From contig ML133437.1 of NCBI GenBank assembly GCA_003864495.1, positions 1,364,001-1,428,000 of the forward strand: 64,000 nt of DNA, in the 5' to 3' direction. This document shows positions 56,001-64,000 of this stretch, in pieces. The notes below the pieces were generated by a model, which saw nothing but the letters and a program-made list of their open reading frames with translations, did no database searches and was not told the DNA's origin. Both the position numbers and the translations under genes were made by a program. Positions within the stretch are counted from its first letter, which is position 1. Each line of letters begins with the position of its first letter. The stretch is from Nemopilema nomurai. Lineage: Eukaryota > Cnidaria > Scyphozoa > Rhizostomeae > Rhizostomatidae.

Positions 56001-56917
56001 CAATTGCCTTAAATTTACATTGCCTCGCATTCACATTGCCTCGCATTCACATTGCCTTAAATTTACATTGCCTCGCATTCACATTGCCTCGCATTCACAT
56101 TGCCTCGCATTCACATTGCCTTAAATTTACATTGCCTTGCATTTACATTGCCTCGCATTCATATTGCCTCGCATTCGCAATGGCCCTGACATGACATTAG
56201 ACTTTACGTTATTTCGCAGCCCTCACTTCCAGTGAGGGTGGCGAAGAGACGACCGACCCGACGGACGCACCCGCCACGACAGCACCACCGGTTGAGCCAA
56301 GCAAAGCACCATCGTTGCCACTGACCACTGTGGCACCAAATACTACCCCCGACAGAAAAACGGAGCCTCCGTCAACGCCCGAGCCCCCAGTGACGGAAAA
56401 ACCGACAACAGTTAAACCGACAACAGCAGGGCCAACTACAGCTGGTCCACCTGCCAGCGTATCCCCACCAACCAAGGTACCACCACCTCCATCACCACCA
56501 CCACCACCACCACCACCTCCACCTCCGACATCAACAAAACCGCCATCACCCCCATCACCCCCATCATCATCGCAAGGTGGCAAAATAACAACCGCAAAGA
56601 AACCTGGACCTCCCGGCCCCCCGGAAGGTACCAAGTCTCCTAGCACACCAAGCCCTCCTGGGGCACCAGGCCCCCCTGGCCCACCAGCTGGCTCGAAGGG
56701 AGCACCAGGGCCTTCTGGGGGATCAAAGGGGTCTTCCGGTCCTCCAGCTGCTCCGAGTCCACCTGGGCCTCCCGGCCCACCAAGTCCTCCAAGTCCCCCG
56801 GGCCCACCAGGCTCTGAAACCAAGACTTTTTTTAGAAACTCTCACAACAAGGGACGTTTCCAAGACATAAGCAACGGCCGACAGGACAACAGTGAATTCG
56901 ACTTCACTATTCGATGA
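46052..56917 (+). CDS. Gene 5: secreted EGF-array protein with Pro/collagen-like tail (spliced, 19 exons)
   Basis: Exons: 46052-47057, 47479-47586, 47747-47863, 48313-48426, 48773-48889, 49131-49241, 49511-49624, 50608-50745, 51295-51390, 51689-51808, 52020-52133, 52566-52676, 52777-52896, 53403-53528, 54186-54320, 54687-54791, 55080-55178, 55639-55746, 56220-56917; 3657 nt, 1218 aa plus stop, all phase 1. Order: signal peptide and His-rich region (1-335), 17 EGF-like modules (336-986), then a Thr/Pro and interrupted Gly-X-Y tail (987-1218). It lacks the CxxxC-type CRD of genes 2 and 3 but has the only collagen-like sequence in the cluster. Transcribed away from gene 3, with starts 3.2 kb apart. 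Probably a nematocyst or extracellular-matrix structural protein. Confidence 0.87.
47479..47586 (+). CDS. Gene 5 exon 2: degenerate EGF lacking C1 and C3
   Basis: Reads [13 protein letters not shown] where the array pattern is C-x4-C-x-NGG-x-C, so C1 is Val and C3 is Phe; C4-C6 ([12 protein letters not shown]) and C2 remain. In EGF folds C1 pairs with C3, so exactly one disulfide has been lost. Acceptor TGTCTAG, donor GTTTGA. Confidence 0.83.
47747..47863 (+). CDS. Gene 5 exon 3: EGF-like module with a seventh cysteine
   Basis: [12 protein letters not shown], then [12 protein letters not shown]: the usual NPC is CPC, adding an odd cysteine that could pair with the unpaired C2 of a neighbour or with another chain. 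Donor GTAAGT. Confidence 0.85.
48313..48426 (+). CDS. Gene 5 exon 4: EGF-like module
   Basis: [12 protein letters not shown], then [12 protein letters not shown]; acceptor TTCTTCTAG, donor GTCAGT. Confidence 0.87.
48773..48889 (+). CDS. Gene 5 exon 5: EGF-like module
   Basis: [12 protein letters not shown], then [12 protein letters not shown]; acceptor GACCCTAG, donor GTAAGT. Confidence 0.87.
49131..49241 (+). CDS. Gene 5 exon 6: EGF-like module
   Basis: [12 protein letters not shown], then [12 protein letters not shown]; acceptor TACCTTAAG, donor GTATTT. Confidence 0.86.
49511..49624 (+). CDS. Gene 5 exon 7: EGF-like module
   Basis: [12 protein letters not shown], then [12 protein letters not shown]; acceptor GACTTTTAG, donor GTAGGG. 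Confidence 0.87.
50608..50745 (+). CDS. Gene 5 exon 8: EGF-like module with long C3-C4 loop
   Basis: [12 protein letters not shown], then a 17-residue aromatic loop ([14 protein letters not shown]) about twice the usual length, then [12 protein letters not shown]. Acceptor TTTTTCTAG, donor GTTTGC. Confidence 0.85.
51295..51390 (+). CDS. Gene 5 exon 9: short EGF-like module
   Basis: [10 protein letters not shown], then [14 protein letters not shown]; acceptor ATCTTGCCAG, donor GTAAGG. Confidence 0.86.
   Translation, partial: CMGVETVTKTPTVKEKNAYATKDTKGMEEYA
51689..51808 (+). CDS. Gene 5 exon 10: EGF-like module
   Basis: [12 protein letters not shown], then [12 protein letters not shown]: the usual Gly in the last loop is Pro-Pro, as in exon 15. 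Donor GTATGT. Confidence 0.86.
52020..52133 (+). CDS. Gene 5 exon 11: EGF-like module
   Basis: [12 protein letters not shown], then [12 protein letters not shown]; acceptor TTCGTTCCAG, donor GTAAGT. Confidence 0.87.
52566..52676 (+). CDS. Gene 5 exon 12: EGF-like module
   Basis: [12 protein letters not shown], then [12 protein letters not shown]: the last loop has lost the aromatic-x-Gly turn. Donor GTAATG. Confidence 0.86.
52777..52896 (+). CDS. Gene 5 exon 13: divergent Cys-rich EGF-like module
   Basis: [16 protein letters not shown], then [14 protein letters not shown]: six cysteines with a long C2-C3 loop. Acceptor TTTTCCAG, donor GTACGT. Confidence 0.82.
53403..53528 (+). CDS. Gene 5 exon 14: EGF-like module
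   Basis: [12 protein letters not shown], then [12 protein letters not shown]; acceptor ACATTTTAG, donor GTGAAT. Confidence 0.87.
54186..54320 (+). CDS. Gene 5 exon 15: EGF-like module
   Basis: [12 protein letters not shown], then [13 protein letters not shown] and an acidic/Pro tail (DPKEPVVK). Acceptor TTAATTAG, donor GTATGT. Confidence 0.86.
54687..54791 (+). CDS. Gene 5 exon 16: EGF-like module
   Basis: [12 protein letters not shown], then [12 protein letters not shown]; acceptor TTTCACTAG, donor GTTCGT. Confidence 0.87.
55080..55178 (+). CDS. Gene 5 exon 17: short EGF-like module
   Basis: [10 protein letters not shown], then [14 protein letters not shown]; acceptor ACTTTCAG, donor GTAAGT. 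Confidence 0.87.
55639..55746 (+). CDS. Gene 5 exon 18: divergent short EGF-like module
   Basis: [11 protein letters not shown], then [14 protein letters not shown]: the counterpart of gene 1 exon 16. Acceptor GCTCTCCAG, donor GTGAGT. Confidence 0.84.
55975..56185. repeat. 16-bp minisatellite (gene 5 last intron)
   Basis: Interspersed units CATTGCCTCGCATTCA and CATTGCCTTAAATTTA, about a dozen in total, ending about 30 bp before the last-exon acceptor. Confidence 0.9.
56220..56917 (+). CDS. Gene 5 exon 19: Thr/Pro-rich and collagen-like tail, and stop
   Basis: Thr/Pro mucin-like part ([28 protein letters not shown]), then polyproline, then short interrupted Gly-X-Y stretches ([37 protein letters not shown]), and a Cys-free end ([13 protein letters not shown]) with TGA. 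The collagen-like parts are too short and broken for a normal triple helix but recall minicollagen composition. Acceptor ATTTCGCAG. The minus-strand Gly-rich frame is a shadow. Confidence 0.86.
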
Positions 56918-59900
56918 TTTTGTTCTCCCGTGAAATGTGTTAACAGCCCCTGACTTTGATGCTTTAGGACTAAGGAAAGAAAAGCCAAATGATTATTCTT
57001 TACGAGCGAACATAACTCTGTTCCTTCGTCTGTAGCTTTAAATTTGATGTCCGAAAATGGAACAGTAATGTAAAAAAGAAAATCATTCTATTCATCTTCA
57101 ATTCGTATAAACAGCGCAAGGGAATTCGTTCATGCGCAAAGGTGATGAAATGATTCGAAGTTCGTTAGGACGCATTTCACTGCTCTTTCGGCGGACCATC
57201 CAAAAGTTGTGCAGCAAATTTCTTCGAATTACTCATGTTATCGAAAACAATGAGATAATTTCAGTTTTATGAAATAGGTGTGGCTTCGTTTTTTAGCTTT
57301 ATCGATGAGCTTTATAGTCGTATCACTAATCGAGTATCGTATTGTCGTACTACTAATCGGGTCTCCTTTCTATGGACCACTAGTAATCGTTGCATAGAAT
57401 TCTCAAAAGTGATTGGCTCTCGCATGACACACAATGTGTCAAGTGGACTAGTAACCCCGAGATGGATACGAAAAACAATGCTCAGCATTCTATTCACCTG
57501 AACCACATAGCCCATCACTTCCCTGCAAGTGTGAATGGCTCCTATGTAAAACATTGGTATTCAGCCGTTGGTATTCAATATCGTGTTGTTAAAATGTTAC
57601 ATACCAGTTTACAATTAACTCATGCTATTTCTATTTCTTTACTAGCCCCTTTCTTTATGTTGAATCACGTGGTGAATAAGAGAATAACAATCTAGAACAG
57701 CCGCTAACATCTTGTCTCTCTCGACATCTTGTCTAATAACAATTTGCCAATTAAATGAAGTGTCTTCGAATTTCACGACGAACTACCAGTGGATTAGTAC
57801 AACCCATTATAACTAACGAAGTCAGAAATAGCTAAATATATGATAAAGTAACTGACTAACCGGGACAAGAAAGTCCCTTGAGTTGTACTTGCTTCTCAGC
57901 ATGTCACTGATCGTGCTGAACAGTACATACCCTGGCAATGAACTGTGAACCTAGGCAAGGATTATTATCACCTGGCCAGGCTTTTCATTGCCCTTCACAG
58001 CCAGAAACTAGCAGAGCATACCTAAACAGACTAAACACTAACCTCTTCTGCAGTGCTCTTTCAGAATTTATATTCAAAAGTCTTCATAAACACGACTATA
58101 AACACGACCATTGTTATCAGCCTCACGAAAAGCAAAACCTTGCAAACATGAGCTTTGAGAATTATTCGAGTGTCTTGTTTGGTGCACAACAATAGTTCAA
58201 CATTCGTGTCCTAATCCTTTTGCCGTTACACTGCAGTTTTAAAATTCTACGTCTTAAATTACCTTTTAAAAAAACAATGAAAGGGATGCACTTTCACAGC
58301 TTCTTGAAACTTGAAAGTCATTTTAGGCAAAAACAGTTAATGGAGTGTTTTAGACCTTGAAGAATTTCATTGGTATATTTTCACATCCTTTAACAAAGAC
58401 TACATCTCTTTCCAAAAAAATGTACTTAAGGCTAGAGAGCTAAAACTAGAAAGTTTGTTAACCGTCTTTGACAGCTTAAAATGAGGGAGCCGTACAACAG
58501 GAAACAGCAATCATTAAAATTTAAGACGCTCAAATCTCTTCAAAGCAGCACTAGTAAATGTGGACTTAACAACTTTTGAATTTGCTGGTGATGCGACAGG
58601 CGGGTTTGGATTTTTCATACTATCAAAGAAGGACAATAGGCACAATGTAAGAACATCAATTAGTAAAATACCATTGGCAAAAAAAAAAATTAAAAATTTT
58701 GTAGCACTTCTGCAGTACCAAACTACCTTTTTCAAGTGAATAAAGTTACCAGAGGACGTCTTTTTCTAGGGAAACAAAAAGAAGATGCAAACGAGCAAGA
58801 AGAGACAGGAAGTGGCACCAATTAAATGCCCTATGACTGTGCCATGAAACTTCTAAGGATAAGAAATGAGCAAAAATGGAGAATAGAAGATAAATAAGTT
58901 TATGAAATTGAAAATTTGTAAAAGTATGGTACAAGCAGACAAAATTTGGTGAGAATTAGAACATCAACTGCGTAAGACTTTCTTACAGCATAAGCAAATG
59001 AAGCGTCTTGAAGTTTGTTTCTTGAGGCAGAACTGTCTCATCAAAGACAGCCAAAAGATCCCGGCAGAGGTGTAATTTAATATGTAACATAGAGCAATAT
59101 TGCATTTATAGTTTTGCTTTTGTAATATCCTTCAAAAATATGCATGCATACTTTTTAACATTTAGTTATCGTGTTATTGTTGTTGTGGTTGCTGCTGTTG
59201 CTGTTGTTATTGTTATATAGCTATTTATATTTATTGATTATTCATGTGACACATATTTTCCCAGATGCACAGCATGCATGCATGACATTTATTGTACTTA
59301 TGTATAGCACATTGAGCATGTTTTGCGCACTTTAAGTTATTGTAGGTTTGGTATGGCTATTTATCTAGCATCTGCCTTGGATGATCAATCATTTATCTGC
59401 ATACCAAGCGACATTAAAGTAAATTGGATCAAAATACATATATATATATATTTACACTCAAAAAGCTGTATACATTCATTTGTCTCGGCTTTCTTTCTCA
59501 AGCGAACATTTCAGAGTATTTTTAAAGAGAGATCAAAATAAGGTTGAAAACCAGGAGACGTGATTCTTCCAAGCAGAAGCTAATTAAAGTAGATGCAGCA
59601 CCAAGCCCCACTGTATCAAATATTTTGATATCTTCTGACAAAAAGTCCAAACAGTGACAAAAAGTCACCTGGAATATTCGGCAGAAGGGCAGATTCAGAT
59701 TGATGGCGTTCGCTTCTGAACTGAAAAGGATCCGGGATCGCGGTTCGAAATAAATACACCGCCAAATCATTTCGAACAAAGCACAGGGAAAGAGCCACCT
59801 CGGCGGATTCAATGCGATATTAGCACATTTGAAATTTTAATTTGATTGTCCTCCATCCATGACGTCCACGTTTTTGACACCTGCAGGCCGGCAAACAAGT

Positions 59901-60636
59901 TAACCCGATTAATTGTTAATTTTTGTAATTGCGACACCCAGACCTGCTATAACGGAATATGTAAATGCAGATTCTAGCACGTCAACAGTCATGAAGGCCG
60001 GAAAAGAAGCGAAACTTTTCAGTTTTGGCCTTGTATTCACATTGCTCTGCTGTGAAAACGGTGGTTTTTGAAAACGCTAACAAAAACGTTAAAACCTGAA
60101 AACGGTGCGTTTTCAATGTATACACCAAAAACGGAGACATTTGAAAACGACAAGAACAGCAGCAAGATTCCTTGCTAAAAAGCGCCAAGAATCACATTAC
60201 AGTGTATTTGAAAATAGCTCAGATTGGAGAGAAAACGACTGTTATTCAAATGTTGCTTGCTTTGGCTTCCGTTCGGAGTTTCGTAGCTTAAATTTCGTTT
60301 CGTTTACGTGGCATATTTATGCTTGAAAGCAATCGCACAAATAATAGAATAATTCATTTCATAGAATGACTTTCCAAATTCAAATAGTATAATTGTCAGA
60401 AATGATACATTTCATTATACAAAACACCATTAGAGTCAGATATATGCTACATAGTGACAATACAAGAGTTCTACAATTGCATTGCTATTAACAGAAGTCA
60501 TCAGAAGTCTGAAAATAAAACTACCGAAAATGAATAGTAGTTTCAATGGAGACATTCTTTGATTTCTTATGAGTTAAGATATTTTTCTTATTACTGGCCG
60601 ACGCTACTTGCAGATGACTGGTTGTTAGCAAGTGTA
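56918..60636. other. Non-coding region between gene 5 and the GPCR gene
   Basis: Short frames only. Includes a GTTGTTG-type microsatellite at about 59170-59215, a TATATATA run near 59440, and a stretch rich in GAAAACG motifs at 60050-60150 that looks like decayed transposon DNA. Confidence 0.55.
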
Positions 60637-61488
60637 TCAAGTTGTTGATTGCACAAAGACCAGCCTTCGCCTTCTAAGAGACGCTCTTCTCGAAATGAAG
60701 AAATACCAGACCGGGTCGAAAAGGAAGTTGGCCGCCAGCAGGGTCAAACACGCAATGGTCAGCTTACCTTGAAGAGTCTGACAATCGGCGTTCATCCGAA
60801 AGAACAAGTTGTATAGTCCAAGGGGTAGACTCAGCAAGGCAAAACTGACCGTAATACCAAGTGCTAATAACTTCACTGTTTTTTCCCTTCTTTTCGTGAC
60901 CAGCCGAGTTGCAGAAGGAATACCTATCTGCAGTGGCTCTATAGTGACCCTGTGTTTCACTTTGCGATATATTCTAGAATATAGGAAGCAAAGAACAGCG
61001 TAGGTAAAAAATCGGGAGGTTGAAATAATAACTGACTCCATCTGATCGTACGAAACCACCCCAACGAAGAACCCGGTACTCCCTGTAAGCATCAGAGAAA
61101 TAACGAGATTGAAGAATACACAACGCCATTGGAATCTTAGATTGATATCTGCTCTGTACTGGAATGGCCTCACAATGCAATGATATCGATCGTAGACGAC
61201 AGCAATGTTGGCCCCCAGCTGCATCAGGCTCAACGACCAGCGAACAGAAAACATCACGTAAATTGCCAAGGCGGTTAGATCTAGTCGCAATAATAAAGTG
61301 GCATATATGCTGGTGAAAATCTGCAGCACGGTGCTGATGATGAAAAGGTTTGCCAAGAGCAGCTTAGCCTTTCTACCCAAAATGTTTTTATTGCTCCATA
61401 GGTGAGCAAGCATACACAAATTAGTGATGACTCCAAAGAAAACAAGAATAATCCCTGGTGTTCGGCAATGCTGAAACTCCGATTGCAT
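60637..61488 (-). CDS. Rhodopsin-like (class A) G-protein-coupled receptor, single coding exon
   Basis: A 283-residue protein with seven hydrophobic segments. TM1 runs about 11-31 with the conserved Asn (GVITN). TM2 is about 42-62 (LLLANLF, Asn where most receptors have Asp). TM3 leads into YDRYHCIVRPF, with DRY at 100-102. TM4 is about 123-145 and TM5 about 153-172. TM6 is about 205-230 (LSLPLG in place of CWxP). TM7 is about 243-266 with DPVWYFF in place of NPxxY. The tail is basic (RRASLRRRRL). The N terminus is very short and the usual TM3 cysteine is missing. An AG preceded by pyrimidines (TTTTCCTGTAG) just before the start suggests an upstream non-coding exon. Ligand unknown. Unrelated to the EGF genes. 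Confidence 0.8.
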   Translation of the reverse strand: MQSEFQHCRTPGIILVFFGVITNLCMLAHLWSNKNILGRKAKLLLANLFIISTVLQIFTSIYATLLLRLDLTALAIYVMFSVRWSLSLMQLGANIAVVYDRYHCIVRPFQYRADINLRFQWRCVFFNLVISLMLTGSTGFFVGVVSYDQMESVIISTSRFFTYAVLCFLYSRIYRKVKHRVTIEPLQIGIPSATRLVTKRREKTVKLLALGITVSFALLSLPLGLYNLFFRMNADCQTLQGKLTIACLTLLAANFLFDPVWYFFISRRASLRRRRLVFVQSTT

Positions 61489-62781
61489 TGCTACAGGAAA
61501 AGAACAAGTGGGTATTTCTTGAAACTTGAAAATAAAGATCTGTAGTCCACTTCCATATGCTTTACAAGACGTTGTCTTGCGTGGATGCCTTCAACGATGT
61601 CCCCATATCTGCTGAACAGCGTCCATCAATAGTTGCAAACAAACAGAAAAGTGTGGACTACTGCTCCGGCTGACGCGAAGCGCTTATTCGGATGACTTCT
61701 TCGGCTTCGCAAACGCAATGCTGACAAAACCAGCACCTTTTTATCTCACTTTTGCAAGTTAACCGTAATGTTAAATCTGTCAAAACGGTGCAAGAAACTT
61801 TCACGAAGTTTGATATATGGAAGCGCTATTAATAACAGCTTTGTCTCCTTGACACCGGATGTGAGATGAGAAGCACAGCTGCAATCAGTACTGTTTCGGT
61901 TCTGGAGGTCATCTTTAAACACATTTGAACAGGTGAATGCATCATGAAAGTGAGCAGGTATCAAAAAACTTAAGGTGACACTTTAGCAATGAGTTCCAGA
62001 AAAGAGCAACAATGATTCGCTTGCCGAAGGTTGACAAGGATTTTGCAGAAATTTTGCAATCTAGGTTAAAATCTACCGGCCAACAGCCGAATTTTTGAAA
62101 TGCTGCATCCTAGATGATATCAAGGATAATAACCAAGGTTATTTCCAAGGATATCGGATACAATGCAATCTGGAAAACAATCTTTAATAGGGTTACATCA
62201 CCTTTGAGAAGAGTCAATTTTTGTGGAAGTAGAAAAGAATCAATATTTGTTTTAGACTTTCATCGAAAATTACAACATATGCGTTTAGTAACAATTTACA
62301 TCATGATAGAAAGTTCTTCTCGCCTCTTTATGCAAAGTTTATCAATTTCAATTTACGACTAAGCAAACTCTTAAAATGAATTCTAAATGTAGCCTAAACT
62401 GACATTAAATCTACGTATTTATTTTGATATTATTTACTTTGATACAAAAGTTCACACGTGTTTTGGAGCGCGAATGGGAAACTGGGGAGCTGATTCAAAC
62501 GATAGTTAAAAGGAACAATTGGTAAGAAGAAAGGCAGAGAAACTTGCTGCCTGTCATGTTCAACAGCACCATCTTTACAAACAAAAGCTGTCAACAAAAC
62601 TTCTACACCTTTCGTTTTCATCTATGGCATCCACTTTCTGACAGAACGAATGCCAGAGCTAGCAAATGATTCGCTTTACAGCCAGAAAGAGGTTGTATTC
62701 AATGCCGAAATATATATGTCCTTAGGAAATTCAAAGCAGAGCCTGCCGCATTAGGTCCCAATTCAAAGTATTTGGTTTTGT
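61489..62781. other. Upstream of GPCR and downstream of gene 7
   Basis: No supported coding exon. May hold a GPCR 5' non-coding exon and the gene 7 3' UTR. Confidence 0.5.
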
Positions 62782-62981
62782 TTAGAGAGCTCTGCGTTGC
62801 TTTATTGATCTTTTATACGGATCCATTCGCACACACAGTCCGTTTATGCATCTCTTTGGAGCTTCGCAGTACCCACAATCCATTGCAGGAGCAGCATACA
62901 TTGGATGGGGTGGCGGAGGTGGCGGAGGTGGCGGCGGAGGCGGCGGAGGCGGTGGTGGTGGAGGAGCTGGTGCTGGAGCAG
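62782..62981 (-). CDS. Gene 7 last exon: polyproline and four-Cys tail
   Basis: About 24 residues of mostly Pro, then CGYCEAPKRCINGLC (C-x2-C-x6-C-x4-C), which looks like half an EGF rather than a CRD. Acceptor ATTGGACAG. Confidence 0.75.
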
Positions 62982-63624
62982 CTGTCCAATAATCAGAAGT
63001 TTACAAATACTAAATGCGCAACACCCAGAAGGTTATAATGTTTTTTATTATAATTATAATTTTCATTATTCAGAGGTTTATTATGTTTCATTGTTCGATG
63101 TTCAGAGATTTTAAATGTCTAAATGCTCAATATGCAGAAGTTTATAAATGCATAAATATTCAATATTAAAAGGTTTATAAATGCTTATATGTTCAATATT
63201 CAAAGGTTTATAAGTTCTTATATGTTCAACATTCAAAGGTTTAAAAATTCTTACATGTTCCATATTGAAAATGTTTTTTAAATGCTTATATGCGCAATAT
63301 TCAAATGTTTATAAATTCTCAAGTATCGCGTGTTTGAAGGTCCGCTAGTACTTTAAAGTTCAATATTTAGGGAATTGTTTGAATGTTGAACAATTCAATG
63401 ATTCATTAATGTTTGGATGTTTAGGTGCTCATATGCTCATCAATGATCCAATTTCAACATTCCTGTTTCAACGCAGGCGTGTACTAACAGTGTAAAAGAG
63501 CGTAAAATTTTAAATTGCTTACGTGTGCACTGAACTCCATTGCCAACGTACCCAGGGTTACATGTGCAAACATTGGTCTCACAAACGGCATACTGTCCAC
63601 ATGTCTGTCCTCCGCAGTCAGAAT
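62782..63624 (-). CDS. Gene 7 (partial): 3' end of another EGF / polyproline gene
   Basis: Two exons, 63523-63624 and 62782-62981, both phase 1. The first is a short EGF (CGGQTCGQYAVC, then CTCNPGYVGNGVQC). The second is a polyproline run followed by MYAAPAMDCGYCEAPKRC, INGLCV and a basic end (KRSIKQRRAL), then TAA at 62782. The 5' part lies beyond the window. The order short EGF, then Pro-rich last exon, matches genes 1, 3 and 5, so this is a fifth family member. Confidence 0.78.
63523..63624 (-). CDS. Gene 7 exon: short EGF-like module
   Basis: Six cysteines in compact arrangement; acceptor TTTATTGCAG, donor GTAAGC; 102 nt. Confidence 0.82.
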
Positions 63625-63654
63625 CTGCAATAAAGCGATGCGCAGCTTCAGTTA

Positions 63655-63853
63655 TAGTCTCAGATTGTCTCAGATCAGTCTCAGATTGTCTCAGATCAGT
63701 CTCAGATTGTCTCAGATCAGTCTCAGATTGTCTCAGATCAGTCTCAGATTGTCTCAGATCAGTCTCAGATTGTCTCAGATCAGTCTCAGATTGTCTCAGA
63801 TCAGTCTCAGATCAGTCTCAGATCAGTCTCAGATTGTCTCAGATCAGTCTCAG
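63655..63853. repeat. 21-bp tandem repeat in gene 7 intron
   Basis: Around nine copies of TCTCAGATTGTCTCAGATCAG, some shortened, beginning about 30 bp upstream of the EGF exon acceptor. Confidence 0.93.
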
Positions 63854-64000
63854 GTTTCGCAAAGTGTTTAACACGAGACGAGTGTTGTTTAACACGAGCA
63901 TACCTCCGCTTCGCCTGTTTCCAGCTTTAAGGCATTAGAGATCTGCGTGAATCAGAGATGAACAGGCCCTTCTTTGCAAAATTAATAGGCAAGATTATTC

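Noticed and set aside
63904..63924. Possible 21-nt phase-1 mini-exon of gene 7 (reads GNRRSG)
   Set aside because: The acceptor (CCTTAAAG) is weak and the segment too short to judge without cDNA.

Overview
This window reads as metazoan nuclear DNA, most likely cnidarian and probably anthozoan. Genes are cut into many short exons by GT-AG introns, and the DNA is AT-rich with minisatellites and small inverted-repeat transposons. Two encoded proteins carry the minicollagen cysteine-rich domain (C-x3-C-x3-C-x3-C-x3-CC), a signature of cnidarian nematocyst (stinging capsule) proteins. No species can be named from the sequence alone.

The main content is a cluster of five related genes for large secreted EGF-array proteins; I spliced four completely by hand. 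Gene 1 (minus, 16285 to 1222, 20 exons, 1250 aa), gene 2 (minus, 28750 to 19651, 9 exons, 1111 aa) and gene 3 (minus, 42882 to 32148, 19 exons, 1352 aa) lie in tandem. Gene 5 (plus, 46052 to 56917, 19 exons, 1218 aa) is head-to-head with gene 3. Gene 7 (minus, 63624 to 62782) shows only its 3' end. Each complete gene starts with one long exon (signal peptide, then a His/Asn/Lys-rich unstructured region) and continues with EGF-like exons. Every intron is phase 1 and every internal exon is a multiple of three. Genes 1, 3, 5 and 7 end with short EGF modules followed directly by a proline-rich exon.

The tails differ. Gene 3 ends in four canonical minicollagen-type CRDs separated by polyproline. 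Gene 2 has one variant CRD inside a Lys/His-rich exon. Gene 1 has polyproline followed by a two-exon GCW...FAVQNGG...ANDVY domain. Gene 5 has a Thr/Pro plus short Gly-X-Y collagen-like tail. Gene 7 has polyproline and a four-Cys tail. The inference is that these are structural proteins of the nematocyst wall or tubule, or of a similar extracellular matrix, cross-linked through CRD disulfides.

Other content: a rhodopsin-like GPCR (60637-61488, minus); a tentative small secreted-protein gene between genes 3 and 5; two MITE-like elements inside gene 1; a 2.5-kb 16-bp minisatellite in gene 1 intron 2; several other minisatellites; and a three-copy dispersed repeat. The long open frames over the minisatellites and the polyglycine frames opposite the proline exons are artefacts. 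The remaining stretches (1-1221, 16286-19650, 28751-32147, 42883-44402, 56918-60636, 61489-62781) show no convincing gene.
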